Below, piece after piece: positions 26,301 through 33,881 of a stretch of 64,000 bases of DNA. How positions within the stretch are numbered: position 1 is the first letter of the stretch; each line of letters opens with the position of its first letter. Position numbers and translations under genes: made by a program. Under the pieces are notes generated by a model that worked only from the letters and a program-made list of their open reading frames with translations, was not told the origin of the DNA and did not search any database. The stretch comes from Solirubrobacterales bacterium (GTDB lineage Bacteria; Actinomycetota; Thermoleophilia; Solirubrobacterales; 70-9), in contig JAMLGI010000003.1 in assembly GCA_023958085.1 (NCBI GenBank), forward strand, positions 1-64,000, given 5' to 3'.

Positions 26301-26820
26301 GGCGCCGACCGCGAGTTGCGGTGGCACGCTGGACAGCCTGATCGGTGGCAAGGGCGGCTTCTGGCTCGGTGGCAAGGTCAGCGTTGCCGGCAGCACAAAC
26401 CCCGACCCGCCGAACGGAAGCACCGTGATTTTCGACGGCAAGCGGCTCCATCTTCGCCTCAAGTGCGGTCCCCAGTACCGGCCGGCATGCAACATGGTTG
26501 CCGTCCCGGTAACGGCGAAGGACCGGAAGACCGTCAGGAAAATCAAGCGCGGCAAGAAGGTGAAGCGGATCGTGAAGATCAGGAAGGGCAAGCCGATGGC
26601 CAGACCGCTCCGGAAGAAGATCAAGGCCGGCAAGTGGATCAGGGCCAGCTTCCTGATCAAGCCGCAGTACCGGGCGAAGGTGCTGGCGATGTCGAGAAAG
26701 AAGAGCAAACAGCTCTACGTCCAGCAGAAGGTGAAATCGAAGAAGCTCGGCAAGAAGAAGTTCAAGGGCAAGAAACCGCGGATCGTCTACCACCGCTACA
26801 GGGTGCGATCCGCCGGCTGA
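23383..26820 (+). CDS. Secreted multidomain protein A3 (beta-sandwich, PKD-like, Big_9, Lys-rich tail)
   Basis: A 1145-aa paralogue of A1 with the same order of parts. Signal peptide about 1-36 (hydrophobic core MLILILAGFAGLGF, ending AAQA), N-terminal beta domain, Ig/PKD-like centre with WDLDGD, Big_9 domain about 677-767, second beta domain about 788-1003, and Lys-rich module 1014-1145. The basic module keeps LKCGPQYRPAC and ends YHRYRVRSAG; its variable stretch is the longest of the A set. The ATG at 23383 has GGAGGG 9 bases upstream; an in-frame TTG at 23374 is too close to that site. It is followed by the shared terminator. Function unknown; surface role inferred. Confidence 0.85.
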   Translation: MNGQRRIAARGPRIAMLILILAGFAGLGFTSAAQADLVANPGNSFAATVTGGELKVGSDLDPIDVAEMSPSPRLRNVTVNADGTLTAAPEDFVFPQLTLSIDTPIGKKDIFIQLRAAQPVTGSIDPVTGATELHTALTIQLTSNDSLIALGNNCYVGTPSNPIQFNAYAAADDSKGVHYDQYSGEVQLIEDTLEIPAATGCPTILGQNVNEIANTQLGLPSPSGNNLIRLEMRFKAPTPHSEDWIDPEGPGHIDPVIVNDTEVTNSSGTYRSWLESLAITNNTRYDSFDNLLQGVTYQTGRKGNTVRISLLVKHDPGRSVTGLKIDDDWNATDDSDGATAKVVSSIQPVVQGGFNYSRITFDYLAPTAGMGVTCPNAASGNGPGTNRRVTKISVRAVLDNDTESNSSQSDIAISREDCDASRPDGAMFYGWEPQVPGPVTAVTPGTPVTFKFRGVDTDTIGSPLEFGGFNFRFRNLDTGQVSSFPNPTCTASNQDDHVQTLNLNAPGRGRWVLEGEPLSHPEGLFDPKNCSRREFADYWYWIGAIDVNSPQELSGTYSPEVTLNVPARPGVDGSLPISVETRDALDLNPGPSAAQGKTQLIEWDLDGDDTNGVDGFETTRLGDSETGMGPGQNQRLIDTSEMEPGIYPVRVRVGDNGALGAADEIRRTTVSDTKTYMVNTPPSANGLSVTTDYGKSVATPLVAADTNADSSHDPLTWTMITPPAHGYLAGEWPNRVFHPDSGYSGPDSFTYRVDDGFGGSATATVSITVKAKPADPVDPGPDPDNPKRDHLKASFPEGRMNLNEAGGPSTSGVKVVDSAVPDPPVVFETDHWNKTTGEINAPATDLKFPSKSVQMSVTDPIPLDLDVKIEFGAIGNITGNYSQSTGAMKLNFNAHALITITAGGGNLRVMTCDVTPIPLAFSSAGADLVDPGETGKRPARNWKAKAFSPPSRDGAITSLWNSLPASKGISEPMAPTASCGGTLDSLIGGKGGFWLGGKVSVAGSTNPDPPNGSTVIFDGKRLHLRLKCGPQYRPACNMVAVPVTAKDRKTVRKIKRGKKVKRIVKIRKGKPMARPLRKKIKAGKWIRASFLIKPQYRAKVLAMSRKKSKQLYVQQKVKSKKLGKKKFKGKKPRIVYHRYRVRSAG

Positions 26821-26840
26821 TCCGAACCGGCATGACCAAC

Positions 26841-26873
26841 GAGAAAGGCCCCTCCACGGGGCCTTTCTCTTTG
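26841..26873 (+). terminator. Rho-independent terminator of A3
   Basis: The same 12-bp stem and TCCAC loop as after A1 and A2, followed by TTTG. It lies between A3 and the convergent alkA end at 26889 and may serve as a barrier between them. Confidence 0.85.
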
Positions 26874-26888
26874 CCCGGAGGGGTTGGC

Positions 26889-27758
26889 TCAGGCAGTGAC
26901 CTGTTGCCAGAGGTGAACTGCGGCGTAGCTTCGCCACGGGGACCATCCGGCAGCACGGGCCACTGCCTCCCGGTCGCTCGGGACATTCAGAGCCCTCCGC
27001 AGCACCGCGTCACCCGGTGGAAAAGCGTCCGGGTCATCCAGCCCCCGGATCGAGAGGTATCCAGCGGTCCAGGGACCGACACCCGGGACCGCGAGCAGGC
27101 GCTTCCTCGCGGCCCCGGGGTCAACCCCCGGCCCCAACCGGAACCCGCTGGCGAAGAGTTCCGCGACCGCCTTCAGGGTCGCGGTCCGGGCCCGGGTGAG
27201 TCCGATCTGCTCCCGCAGGCGAGCGGTTGGATGGTCCAGAATCCATTCCGGCTCGGGAAAGACGGCCAGGCCACCGGGTCCCCGTCGTCCCAACGCCCGC
27301 AGGAGCCGTTCGGCGAACGTGTTGCCCGCCGCAACCGAAACCTGCTGGCCCAGAACCACCCGGACCGCGGCCTCGAAGCCATCCGGGTAGCGGACGATCC
27401 GCAGACCCGGCCGACGGCGAACGGCCGGGCCGAGCAGCGGATCGGCACCGAGGGCTGCTTCGACCGGCTCCAGGTCCCGGTCCAGGTCGAACCAGAATCT
27501 GGCGATCCGGATCAGCTCGTCGAGGACCGCACGGTCGCCATTTTCGGTGCGAAGCAGAACCCCGTCGCGGTCGAGACGAATCCTCACCGGTCGGGGCTTT
27601 CCATGCACCCTGAGCAGCCGAGCGTACTCACGACGCTCCGGATCAACGTCCTCCAGCCCGCGGATCGCGTGACGGGAGAGCGGGGCCACGTTCGCGTCCG
27701 GATCGAAAGCGCCGTTGGCTTCCAGCCGGAGTTCCACCGGAAGGGGCGGTCCGGCCAC
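26889..27758 (-). CDS. DNA-3-methyladenine glycosylase II (AlkA-like)
   Basis: A 289-aa base-excision-repair glycosylase of the HhH-GPD superfamily, removing alkylated bases such as 3-methyladenine. An N-terminal AlkA_N-like beta domain (about 1-100) precedes VVLGQQVSVAAGNTFAERL and the helix-hairpin-helix LLAVPGVGPWTAGYLSIRG. The catalytic Asp lies in PPGDAVLRRAL. GTG at 27758 starts one base after the ispF stop; a TTG at 27782 is an alternative that overlaps ispF. It is the last gene of the radA-disA-carD-ispD-PHP-ispF run and converges with A3. Nothing links it functionally to isoprenoid synthesis; DNA-damage genes radA and disA are in the same run. Confidence 0.85.
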   Translation of the reverse strand: MAGPPLPVELRLEANGAFDPDANVAPLSRHAIRGLEDVDPERREYARLLRVHGKPRPVRIRLDRDGVLLRTENGDRAVLDELIRIARFWFDLDRDLEPVEAALGADPLLGPAVRRRPGLRIVRYPDGFEAAVRVVLGQQVSVAAGNTFAERLLRALGRRGPGGLAVFPEPEWILDHPTARLREQIGLTRARTATLKAVAELFASGFRLGPGVDPGAARKRLLAVPGVGPWTAGYLSIRGLDDPDAFPPGDAVLRRALNVPSDREAVARAAGWSPWRSYAAVHLWQQVTA

Positions 27759-27759
27759 C

Positions 27760-28221
27760 TCAGGCCAGATCGACGGAGGCAACTGCCATCGCGGCGACGC
27801 CCTCGCCGCGGCCGATCCAGCCCATGCCCTCGTTGGTGGTCGCCTTGACCCCGACCCGGGCCGAGGTGACTTCCGAGAGCCGGTGGGTGATCTCCGCCCG
27901 ATGCGGTCCGATCTTCGGCTGCTCGCAGATCACGGTCGCATCGATATTGATGATCGGGCCGCGGATCATTCCGACCACGGTCCGCAGAAGCTCGATCGAG
28001 TCCGCATCCCGCCAGGCAGGATCGGTGTCGGGGAAGAGCGTGCCGATGTCACCGAGGCCCGCCGCCCCCAGCACCGCGTCGATCACCGCGTGGGCGAGCA
28101 CATCCGCATCGGAGTGCCCGGCGAGACCACGTTCATACGGAATCTCGATCCCGCCGAGGATCAGCGGCCGGTCGGCAGCGAACCGGTGGCTGTCGTACCC
28201 GATGCCGATACATATGCTCAC
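27760..28221 (-). CDS. ispF: 2-C-methyl-D-erythritol 2,4-cyclodiphosphate synthase
   Basis: A 153-aa enzyme of the MEP isoprenoid pathway that cyclises CDP-methylerythritol 2-phosphate with release of CMP. It has GIGYDSHRF near the start (metal-binding Asp and His), then GGIEIPYERGLAGHSDADVLAHAVIDAVLGAAGLGDIG, FPDTDP and the C-terminal ATTNEGMGWIGRGEGVAA. Its length is normal. The GTG start (28221) overlaps the stop of the PHP gene (GTGA), so the two are coupled. IspD, which makes its precursor two steps earlier, lies about 900 bases upstream in the same run. Confidence 0.96.
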   Translation of the reverse strand: MSICIGIGYDSHRFAADRPLILGGIEIPYERGLAGHSDADVLAHAVIDAVLGAAGLGDIGTLFPDTDPAWRDADSIELLRTVVGMIRGPIINIDATVICEQPKIGPHRAEITHRLSEVTSARVGVKATTNEGMGWIGRGEGVAAMAVASVDLA

Positions 28222-29081
28222 CGGAGGCTTTCCGACCTGAGTGAGCCGAGCGGAGCGGTCCGCCGTTCCCTGCCGGAAAAGACGGCAAGCTCGTTGACCT
28301 TGTGGTCAGCCAGGAACCGGAGGGCGTCCTCGTAGCGGAAGCCGATCTGGGCCGGTTCGTGGGCGTCCGAGGAGAGGGCGAACACGGCTCTCGCATCGAC
28401 GCACATCTCCATGAAGGCCGGGGCCGGATATATCTCCCCCACACCCTTCCGCAGCCCGGCGGTTGAGACTTCGACCGCGATGCCGGACTCCGCAATCGCC
28501 TCGATCGCCGGCTCGTAGAAGAACTTCGGGTCCCGGGAGGGCGTCCTTCCGGCCCGACCCCAGACCTTGACCAGATCCGGGTGGGCGAGGATGTCGAACA
28601 GGCCGGAACGGGCAGCATGGGCCAGGGTCTCGAAGTAGCGCTCCCAGATCCGGTCGGGATCGCTGCCTCCCTCCCAGACCGTGTACTCCTCGGTGTCGAG
28701 CGAACGGTCGCCGATGAAGTGGACCGAGCCGACCACGTACTCGAACGGTCGCGGTGAAAGCAGCTTGTCGAGCTTCTCTTCCGCCCCGAGGATGTAGTCG
28801 GCTTCGATCCCGAGCTTGATCGGACTGGCGGCAACCGTCTCGCAGTAGCGATCGAGGTCGTCCAGCGCCCACTCCTCCCAGAACGGGTGCTGCCAGACAT
28901 CGAGCGCCTCGGTGAAGCGATACATGTGTTCGGCGCAGCCGAGGTCGGTCACTCCAACCCGTCCGGCCGCTTCGACGTAGCGGGAGATGTTCTCCGGTGT
29001 GAACTGCTCCTCGGCCCGGGCGTCGATGTCGTCTGCCCGCAGGTGGAGGTGGTAGTCGGTGATCACTGGGTCGGGGTTCAT
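28218..29081 (-). CDS. PHP-domain phosphoesterase (histidinol-phosphatase-like)
   Basis: A 287-aa PHP-superfamily metal hydrolase. Metal-binding motifs in order are DYHLHLR (H11, H13), CAEH, GIEADY, GSVHFIG, LAHPDLVKVWG and SSDAHEP. This set matches HisK-type histidinol-phosphatases, which remove phosphate from histidinol phosphate, but no other his genes are near. Placed between ispD and ispF and overlapping ispF by 4 bases, it could instead act on another small phosphate ester. The substrate is therefore open; the fold is secure. Confidence 0.85.
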   Translation of the reverse strand: MNPDPVITDYHLHLRADDIDARAEEQFTPENISRYVEAAGRVGVTDLGCAEHMYRFTEALDVWQHPFWEEWALDDLDRYCETVAASPIKLGIEADYILGAEEKLDKLLSPRPFEYVVGSVHFIGDRSLDTEEYTVWEGGSDPDRIWERYFETLAHAARSGLFDILAHPDLVKVWGRAGRTPSRDPKFFYEPAIEAIAESGIAVEVSTAGLRKGVGEIYPAPAFMEMCVDARAVFALSSDAHEPAQIGFRYEDALRFLADHKVNELAVFSGRERRTAPLGSLRSESLR

Positions 29082-29131
29082 TCAGTTCTGCCTGTTCGGA
29101 ATACGGGTCGGTTCGGTCGCCGGTGGACCGT

Positions 29132-29803
29132 TCATGCCCGCTCTCTGTGGGCCAGCATCAGGGCGGCGAACTCGAGATCGTCCGGAACCGTGACCTTGAT
29201 GTTGCCGGACGGAGCCTCAACCGTGCCGACCGACCCTCCGGCAGCCTCGATCAGCGAGGCGTCATCGGTGGCGTTCTCGGGCTCGCCGGACGCCATCGCC
29301 CGCCGCAGCGAGGCGGTGCGAAAGACCTGGGGGGTCTGGACCATCCGGAGCCGGGAGCGGTCGAGGGTCGCCGTGACCGTGCCCTGCCCGTCGACCTGCT
29401 TGATCGTGTCGGTCGCCGGGGCGGCGGCGATCATCGCGTCGAACCCGGGAGAACCCTCGAGGGCAGACACACACTCATCGATCAGGTCGGGGGTGACCAG
29501 CGGCCGGGCCGCATCGTGGACCATGACCAGCTCCGACTCGACCAGTTCCAGGCCGCGGGCGACCGATTCGGAGCGAGTGGCTCCGCCGGCCACCACTTCC
29601 ACCCCGTCCCGCCCGAACCGGGCCAGTTCCGTGGCCGGGGCGGCAATGATCACCGGTCCGGTCGAACCGGCCTTGCGACAGGCGTCGAGCGACCACTCGA
29701 AGAGCGGTCGCCCGGCCAGTTCGACCAGGGCTTTCGGCCGGCCGGCTCCGAACCTCTGCCCGGAGCCGGCGGCAACGATCAGGGCAGTGGCGCCCCGGAT
29801 CAA
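29132..29803 (-). CDS. ispD: 2-C-methyl-D-erythritol 4-phosphate cytidylyltransferase
   Basis: A 223-aa nucleotidyltransferase that joins CTP and methylerythritol 4-phosphate. The CTP-binding glycine loop is ALIVAAGSGQRFG near the start with RPKAL after it; VMVHDAARPLVTPDLI, AAPATDTIKQV and LRMVQTPQVFR are the other family motifs. Length and start (ATG at 29803, 15 bases after carD) are normal. The carD-ispD-ispF order is known from mycobacteria. The pathway partner ispF is in the same run; ispE is not in the window. Confidence 0.95.
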   Translation of the reverse strand: MIRGATALIVAAGSGQRFGAGRPKALVELAGRPLFEWSLDACRKAGSTGPVIIAAPATELARFGRDGVEVVAGGATRSESVARGLELVESELVMVHDAARPLVTPDLIDECVSALEGSPGFDAMIAAAPATDTIKQVDGQGTVTATLDRSRLRMVQTPQVFRTASLRRAMASGEPENATDDASLIEAAGGSVGTVEAPSGNIKVTVPDDLEFAALMLAHRERA

Positions 29804-29818
29804 TCAGGCCCGCCTCTG

Positions 29819-30469
29819 TCAGGCGGCAGCGGCGGCAGCCACCGAAGCCTCAAAGCGCTCCTCGAGCAGGCTGTCGAGATACTCCTCGGCACCTTCCTCA
29901 TCCTTGTCGAGCGCGTACATGAACTCGGATGCGAGGATCTTCTTGGCCCGGGTGTACATCTGCTTCTCACCGGTGGAGAGACCCTTTTCCATCTCGCGCA
30001 GGGCGAGGTTGCGGACCACCTCGGCCAGCTCGAAGACGTTGCCGGTCTTGATCTTTTCCTTGTTGTACTTGAACCGGCGATTCCAGTTTTTCGGCATGTC
30101 GGAAACCTCGTCCGAGAGCACCGAGATCACCTTCTTGATCTCGTCCTCGTCGATCACCCGCCGGAGTCCGGCCTCGCCGGCCTTCGCGGTCGGGACCCGG
30201 ACGGTGAGGTCGTTGTGAAGGATCTTGATGGTCAGGTACTCGCGGACCTCGCCCATCAGTTCGGCATCGGCCTTTTCCATCACGACGCCGGCCCCGTGGT
30301 GGGGATAGACGACCTTGTCGCCCTCCTCAAAATCGCACACATACGGTGCCAGCTCGAGATCCTCTTCGGTGGCGCCGCTGTCTACTGCTTCTGTATCGGA
30401 AATCAGATGCTCCTTTCTCGGTGGGGAATGCCGACCCGGACGGGCCGGCCCTGGTGACGGGAAGGTCAA
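29819..30469 (-). CDS. carD: CarD-family RNA polymerase-binding regulator
   Basis: About 195-216 aa. The N-terminal RNA-polymerase-interaction (TRCF-RID-like) domain starts FEEGDKVVYPHHGAGVV; the C-terminal half is the helical DNA-contacting domain (NWNRRFKYNKEKIKTGNVFELAEVVRNL). CarD stabilises open promoter complexes at rRNA and many other promoters. The tail is Ala-rich. The 5' end is odd: TTG at 30469 overlaps the disA stop, but the first 22 residues look non-coding. AAGGAG at 30409-30414 points to a start at ATT (30403) or CTG (30406), with no ATG available before the domain. Both choices keep the domain intact. Confidence 0.92.
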   Translation of the reverse strand: MTFPSPGPARPGRHSPPRKEHLISDTEAVDSGATEEDLELAPYVCDFEEGDKVVYPHHGAGVVMEKADAELMGEVREYLTIKILHNDLTVRVPTAKAGEAGLRRVIDEDEIKKVISVLSDEVSDMPKNWNRRFKYNKEKIKTGNVFELAEVVRNLALREMEKGLSTGEKQMYTRAKKILASEFMYALDKDEEGAEEYLDSLLEERFEASVAAAAAA

Positions 30470-31590
30470 GCGTTCATCAAGGGGTCGATCACAACGGCGG
30501 ATTCCCGTACCCGCCGCATGCCTTCACGGATCTCCTTGGCCCGGTCGGCTCCGACCCCTTCGACCGAACCGAGCTCCTGGTCGGATGCCGCAAGGGCCTC
30601 TTCGAGACTGCCGAAGCGCCGCACGATCTTCTGGACGACCAGCCGCGGCAGCCGCGGAACCTGCCCCAGCAGGCGGTAGCCCCGAGGCTCGACCTGAAAG
30701 TCGAGGGTGTTCACCTTGCGGTCGTAGCCCAGCACCTCGGCCAGACGACCGAAGTCGATCACGTCCTGGTGGGAGAGTCCGGAGATCGCCTCGGTCATGT
30801 ACTGGAAGGACTCTTCGCTGTCCTCGAGTGCGTAGTCCCGGATCAGCGCCATCCGTTCGGCGCTCACCCCGAGCATCGCCTCCTCCAGCTGCATCTCGAT
30901 CAGGCGGCCCTCGTTGCCGAGCTCGACGATGTAGCGCTCCACCTCGGCGGCCATCCGGGAAACCAGTTCGGAACGTTGAAGTACCGCCAGGGCGTCGTAG
31001 AGAACCGCCCGTCCGCTGAACTCGGAGCGAGTGAGCCGCTGGGAGAGCTCGTCCAGACGGAACCGGTACCGGTTCAGGGTGGCCAGCGCCTGGTTCGACT
31101 TGGCGAGCACGGTGGGGATGTCCTGGAGGATGTACTTGATCCCGTCCAGGTAGAGCGAAACCACGTCGCGGCGCTCCGAGATCGCGACGACCAGCGCATC
31201 AACCTGTTTGGCGATGCGTTCGGCGGTGCGGTGGCGGGTGCCGGTTTCACCCGAGTGGATGGTCGGATCGGGCATCATCTGCACGTTCGCCCAGGTGATC
31301 CGGCGGGCATCCGGGCTGACCAGGATCGCACCATCCATCTTTGCCACCTGGTAGAGCATCGCCGGCGAGTAGTCGACGTCGATCCGAATCCCGCCGGAGA
31401 GCATGAAGGCGAGGTCTTCGGTCTCGCCGAAAACGATCAGCCCACCGGTGCTGGCGTGAACGATGTTGTCGATGCCCTCGCGCAGCGCGGTTCCGGGGGC
31501 AACCGCGTCGAGAGCCCGAAGCAGCCTTGGATCAGGACGTTCAGAAAATAGAGCCAGATCACTTTCGACTGCCAAAGACATCCCCTGCAT
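30466..31590 (-). CDS. disA: DisA diadenylate cyclase / DNA integrity scanning protein
   Basis: A 374-aa protein that makes cyclic di-AMP from two ATP and scans DNA for branched structures. The N-terminal DAC domain (about 10-150) has the DGA motif (KMDGAILVS) and the RHRT motif (GTRHRTAERI). The central helical spine (about 150-290) follows, and the C-terminal HhH domain includes LPRLPRLVVQKIVRRFGS and SVEGVGADRAKEIREGMRR. The family length is about 360. It lies after radA, as in Bacillus and mycobacteria, and its stop overlaps the TTG of carD. DisA links DNA damage to c-di-AMP signalling. Confidence 0.96.
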   Translation of the reverse strand: MQGMSLAVESDLALFSERPDPRLLRALDAVAPGTALREGIDNIVHASTGGLIVFGETEDLAFMLSGGIRIDVDYSPAMLYQVAKMDGAILVSPDARRITWANVQMMPDPTIHSGETGTRHRTAERIAKQVDALVVAISERRDVVSLYLDGIKYILQDIPTVLAKSNQALATLNRYRFRLDELSQRLTRSEFSGRAVLYDALAVLQRSELVSRMAAEVERYIVELGNEGRLIEMQLEEAMLGVSAERMALIRDYALEDSEESFQYMTEAISGLSHQDVIDFGRLAEVLGYDRKVNTLDFQVEPRGYRLLGQVPRLPRLVVQKIVRRFGSLEEALAASDQELGSVEGVGADRAKEIREGMRRVRESAVVIDPLMNA

Positions 31591-31669
31591 TATGCCAGAT
31601 TCCGCTTGTCTATGCGGTCTGAGGGTCTTTTGGGTGCCTGTTTGCGCCGCTTCGGGGATCGGCCCGCGA

Positions 31670-33073
31670 TCAGGCCGCAGCGGCGTCCCGGGCGGGGCCG
31701 GTGGACTGAAACGACCGGCCGATCGCCTCCCGAATCGTGGTACAGCCGGTGGCCCCCCGAACCGGGTCAGCTCCGGCCGGCACCACCACCGGTCCCAGAC
31801 CGAACTTGACCGCTTCCCCGACCCTTCGATCGGCGTGCGCCACCTGGCGCAGGTCCCCGGTCAGCCCCAGCTCACCGAAACAGGCCAGAGGTCTGCCCCC
31901 GGCTCCGGCCAGCGGCTCACCCCGCTGCGCCGACGCGACCGCCAGCGCCACGGCGAGATCGGCCCCCGGTTCGTCGACCCGGACCCCGCCGATCACGTTG
32001 ACGAAGACGTCGGCGCTGCCCAGCCCGAGCCGGGCGTGGCGGGCGAGCACCGCGAGGACCATGTTGAGCCGGTTGCGGTCGATCCCGTTGACCACCCGCC
32101 TGGGGATCTCGAGTTCGCTGGGTGAAACCAGCGCCTGAACCTCGACCAGCACCGGCCGGGTCCCTTCCATCGAGGCCAGCACCACCGAGCCGAGCGCACC
32201 GGTCGCCTCCTCGACGAAACGGGCCGACGGATCGAGCACCTCGGCCAGCCCCCCGGCCCGCATCTCGAACACGCCGACCTCGCTGGTCGCGCCGAACCGG
32301 TTCTTGATCGCCCGCAGGACCCGCCAGGTCCGTTCCCGCTCGCCCTCAAACTGCAACACACAGTCGACCAGGTGCTCCAGCACCCGTGGTCCGGCCAGCC
32401 CTCCCTCCTTGTTTACGTGGCCAACCAGGATCGTCGCCACATCGAGCCGCTTCGCCTGCTCGGCCAGGGCGTTCGCGCACTCCCGGACCTGCCCGACCGA
32501 GCCGGGCGATCCGCTCAGGTCGGGGCTGTGCAGAGTCTGGATCGAGTCGATCACGCAGACCTCGGGGCGCTCGGTCTCGATCGTGGCGAGGACCGTTTCG
32601 AGCGAACTCTCGGCGATCGCGGGTACCTCCAGGGCGGCCGGCCCCAGCCGCTCGGCCCGAAGCCGGATCTGGGCGGCAGACTCCTCACCGGACACGTAGA
32701 GCGTCCGACGTCCGTCGGCAGAGAGGTTCGCCATCGCCATTCCGGTCAGGGTGCTCTTGCCGATCCCGGGAGAACCGCCGAGCAGGACCAGTGACCCGGG
32801 CACGATTCCGCCTCCGAGAACCCGGTCGAGCTCGCCGATACCGGTTGCCAGACGGTCCACTCCCGCCGCCTCGACCGCCTTCAGGGGAACCGGCTTCGCG
32901 GCCGCGCCGGCCCGGCCGACGCCGGAACCCCCGGGTTTCGCCGCTGCCGCGGGCCGCGGGTTGACCCGCTCGACCAGGGTGTTCCACTCCCCGCAGTCGG
33001 GGCAGCGTCCCGACCAGGCCGGGGCCACGTGGCCACAGCTCTGGCAGACATGTCTCGACCGGATCTTCGCCAT
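31670..33073 (-). CDS. radA: DNA repair protein RadA
   Basis: A 467-aa branch-migration ATPase in recombination repair. The zinc finger has Cys at 10, 13, 24 and 27. The RecA-like domain carries Walker A GGSPGIGKST and the RadA-specific KNRFG motif, and a Lon-protease-like C-terminal domain ends around GATGCTTIREAIGRSF. The N-terminus MAKIRSRHVCQSCG fixes the ATG at 33073. It is 79 bases upstream of disA and is known to restrain DisA activity in other bacteria. It is divergent from the small membrane gene at 33164. Confidence 0.96.
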   Translation of the reverse strand: MAKIRSRHVCQSCGHVAPAWSGRCPDCGEWNTLVERVNPRPAAAAKPGGSGVGRAGAAAKPVPLKAVEAAGVDRLATGIGELDRVLGGGIVPGSLVLLGGSPGIGKSTLTGMAMANLSADGRRTLYVSGEESAAQIRLRAERLGPAALEVPAIAESSLETVLATIETERPEVCVIDSIQTLHSPDLSGSPGSVGQVRECANALAEQAKRLDVATILVGHVNKEGGLAGPRVLEHLVDCVLQFEGERERTWRVLRAIKNRFGATSEVGVFEMRAGGLAEVLDPSARFVEEATGALGSVVLASMEGTRPVLVEVQALVSPSELEIPRRVVNGIDRNRLNMVLAVLARHARLGLGSADVFVNVIGGVRVDEPGADLAVALAVASAQRGEPLAGAGGRPLACFGELGLTGDLRQVAHADRRVGEAVKFGLGPVVVPAGADPVRGATGCTTIREAIGRSFQSTGPARDAAAA

Positions 33074-33163
33074 CTCGCTTCAGGTTAAGGCCGGGGCAGG
33101 ACGAACTCGCCCCCGGGACCGGCCCGCGACCAAACCGGCTGCGACCTCAATATCCTCTCCGGC

Positions 33164-33538
33164 ATGACTTTCTGGACCATTCTGGTGTTCCTGCACGCGA
33201 TCGGATGGGCGACCTTCCTCGGCGGTCAGATCATGCTCGGCTTCATGGTTGTCCCGGCCCTGAGGAACGACGACCCGGAGGGCCTCCGGAAGATCGCCCG
33301 CAGTTTCGGTGTCGCTTCCCTGATCGCCCTCGGCCTGCTGATCCTCACCGGGATGATGCTCGCCTCCCACTTCCACCTGTGGAGCTACGGCCCCTTCCAC
33401 GTGAAGATGGCTCTGGCGACGCTCACCGTGATCGCGGTCCTGGTCCACCTGAAGTGGGCCAACGCCCACTGGCTGATGGGGCTCGTGTTCCTGCTCACGC
33501 TGGCGACCGTGTACTCCGGCATCAACCTGATGCACTGA
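33164..33538 (+). CDS. Small four-helix membrane protein
   Basis: A 124-aa protein with four hydrophobic segments (about 3-28, 47-68, 80-97, 102-122) and conserved-looking His residues (FLHAIGWATFLGGQ, SHFHLWSYGPFHVK, NAHW, LMH at the end). The arrangement recalls CopD/DUF2269-like membrane proteins, some of which are thought to handle heme or copper, but the match is only by pattern. The ATG at 33164 follows CTCTCCGGC; no clear ribosome site is seen. It is followed after one base by the DUF3817-like gene, so the two are probably one transcript with pepF. Confidence 0.65.
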   Translation: MTFWTILVFLHAIGWATFLGGQIMLGFMVVPALRNDDPEGLRKIARSFGVASLIALGLLILTGMMLASHFHLWSYGPFHVKMALATLTVIAVLVHLKWANAHWLMGLVFLLTLATVYSGINLMH

Positions 33539-33539
33539 G

Positions 33540-33881
33540 ATGACCGGCGACAAGAGTCCGGCTCCGGCCGCCGAAATCCGTTTCCTCAACCTGATCGCGA
33601 TCGTCGCGATCATCGACGTCCTGCTGCTGATCCCGCTGGTCTGGGCCTCACGCTGGTTTGCCCACAAGGAGGACCTCGTGGGCATCCTCGGACCGCTCCA
33701 CGGGATGCTGTTCATCGTGCTGATCGGCCTCTGCGCCTGGGGTGCAAACAGGCGCTGGTGGGGTTGGTGGTTTCCCCTGATCACGGTGGTCACCTTCGGA
33801 CCGCCCGGTTCGCTGATCGGCGACTTCATCATTCGGCGGCAGCTCCGGCTGGCTGATCCGGCCGAAAGCGGCACCGAGTGA
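33540..33881 (+). CDS. DUF3817-like small membrane protein
   Basis: A 113-aa protein with three hydrophobic segments. The region IRFLNLIAIVAIIDVLLLI, then GPLHGMLFIVLIGLCAW and GPPGSLIGDFIIRRQL, resembles DUF3817 proteins, which are common in actinobacteria and of unknown function. It starts one base after the stop of the preceding gene and ends in a 4-base overlap (GTGA) with the peptidase gene, so translation of the three is coupled. No catalytic motif. Confidence 0.7.
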   Translation: MTGDKSPAPAAEIRFLNLIAIVAIIDVLLLIPLVWASRWFAHKEDLVGILGPLHGMLFIVLIGLCAWGANRRWWGWWFPLITVVTFGPPGSLIGDFIIRRQLRLADPAESGTE

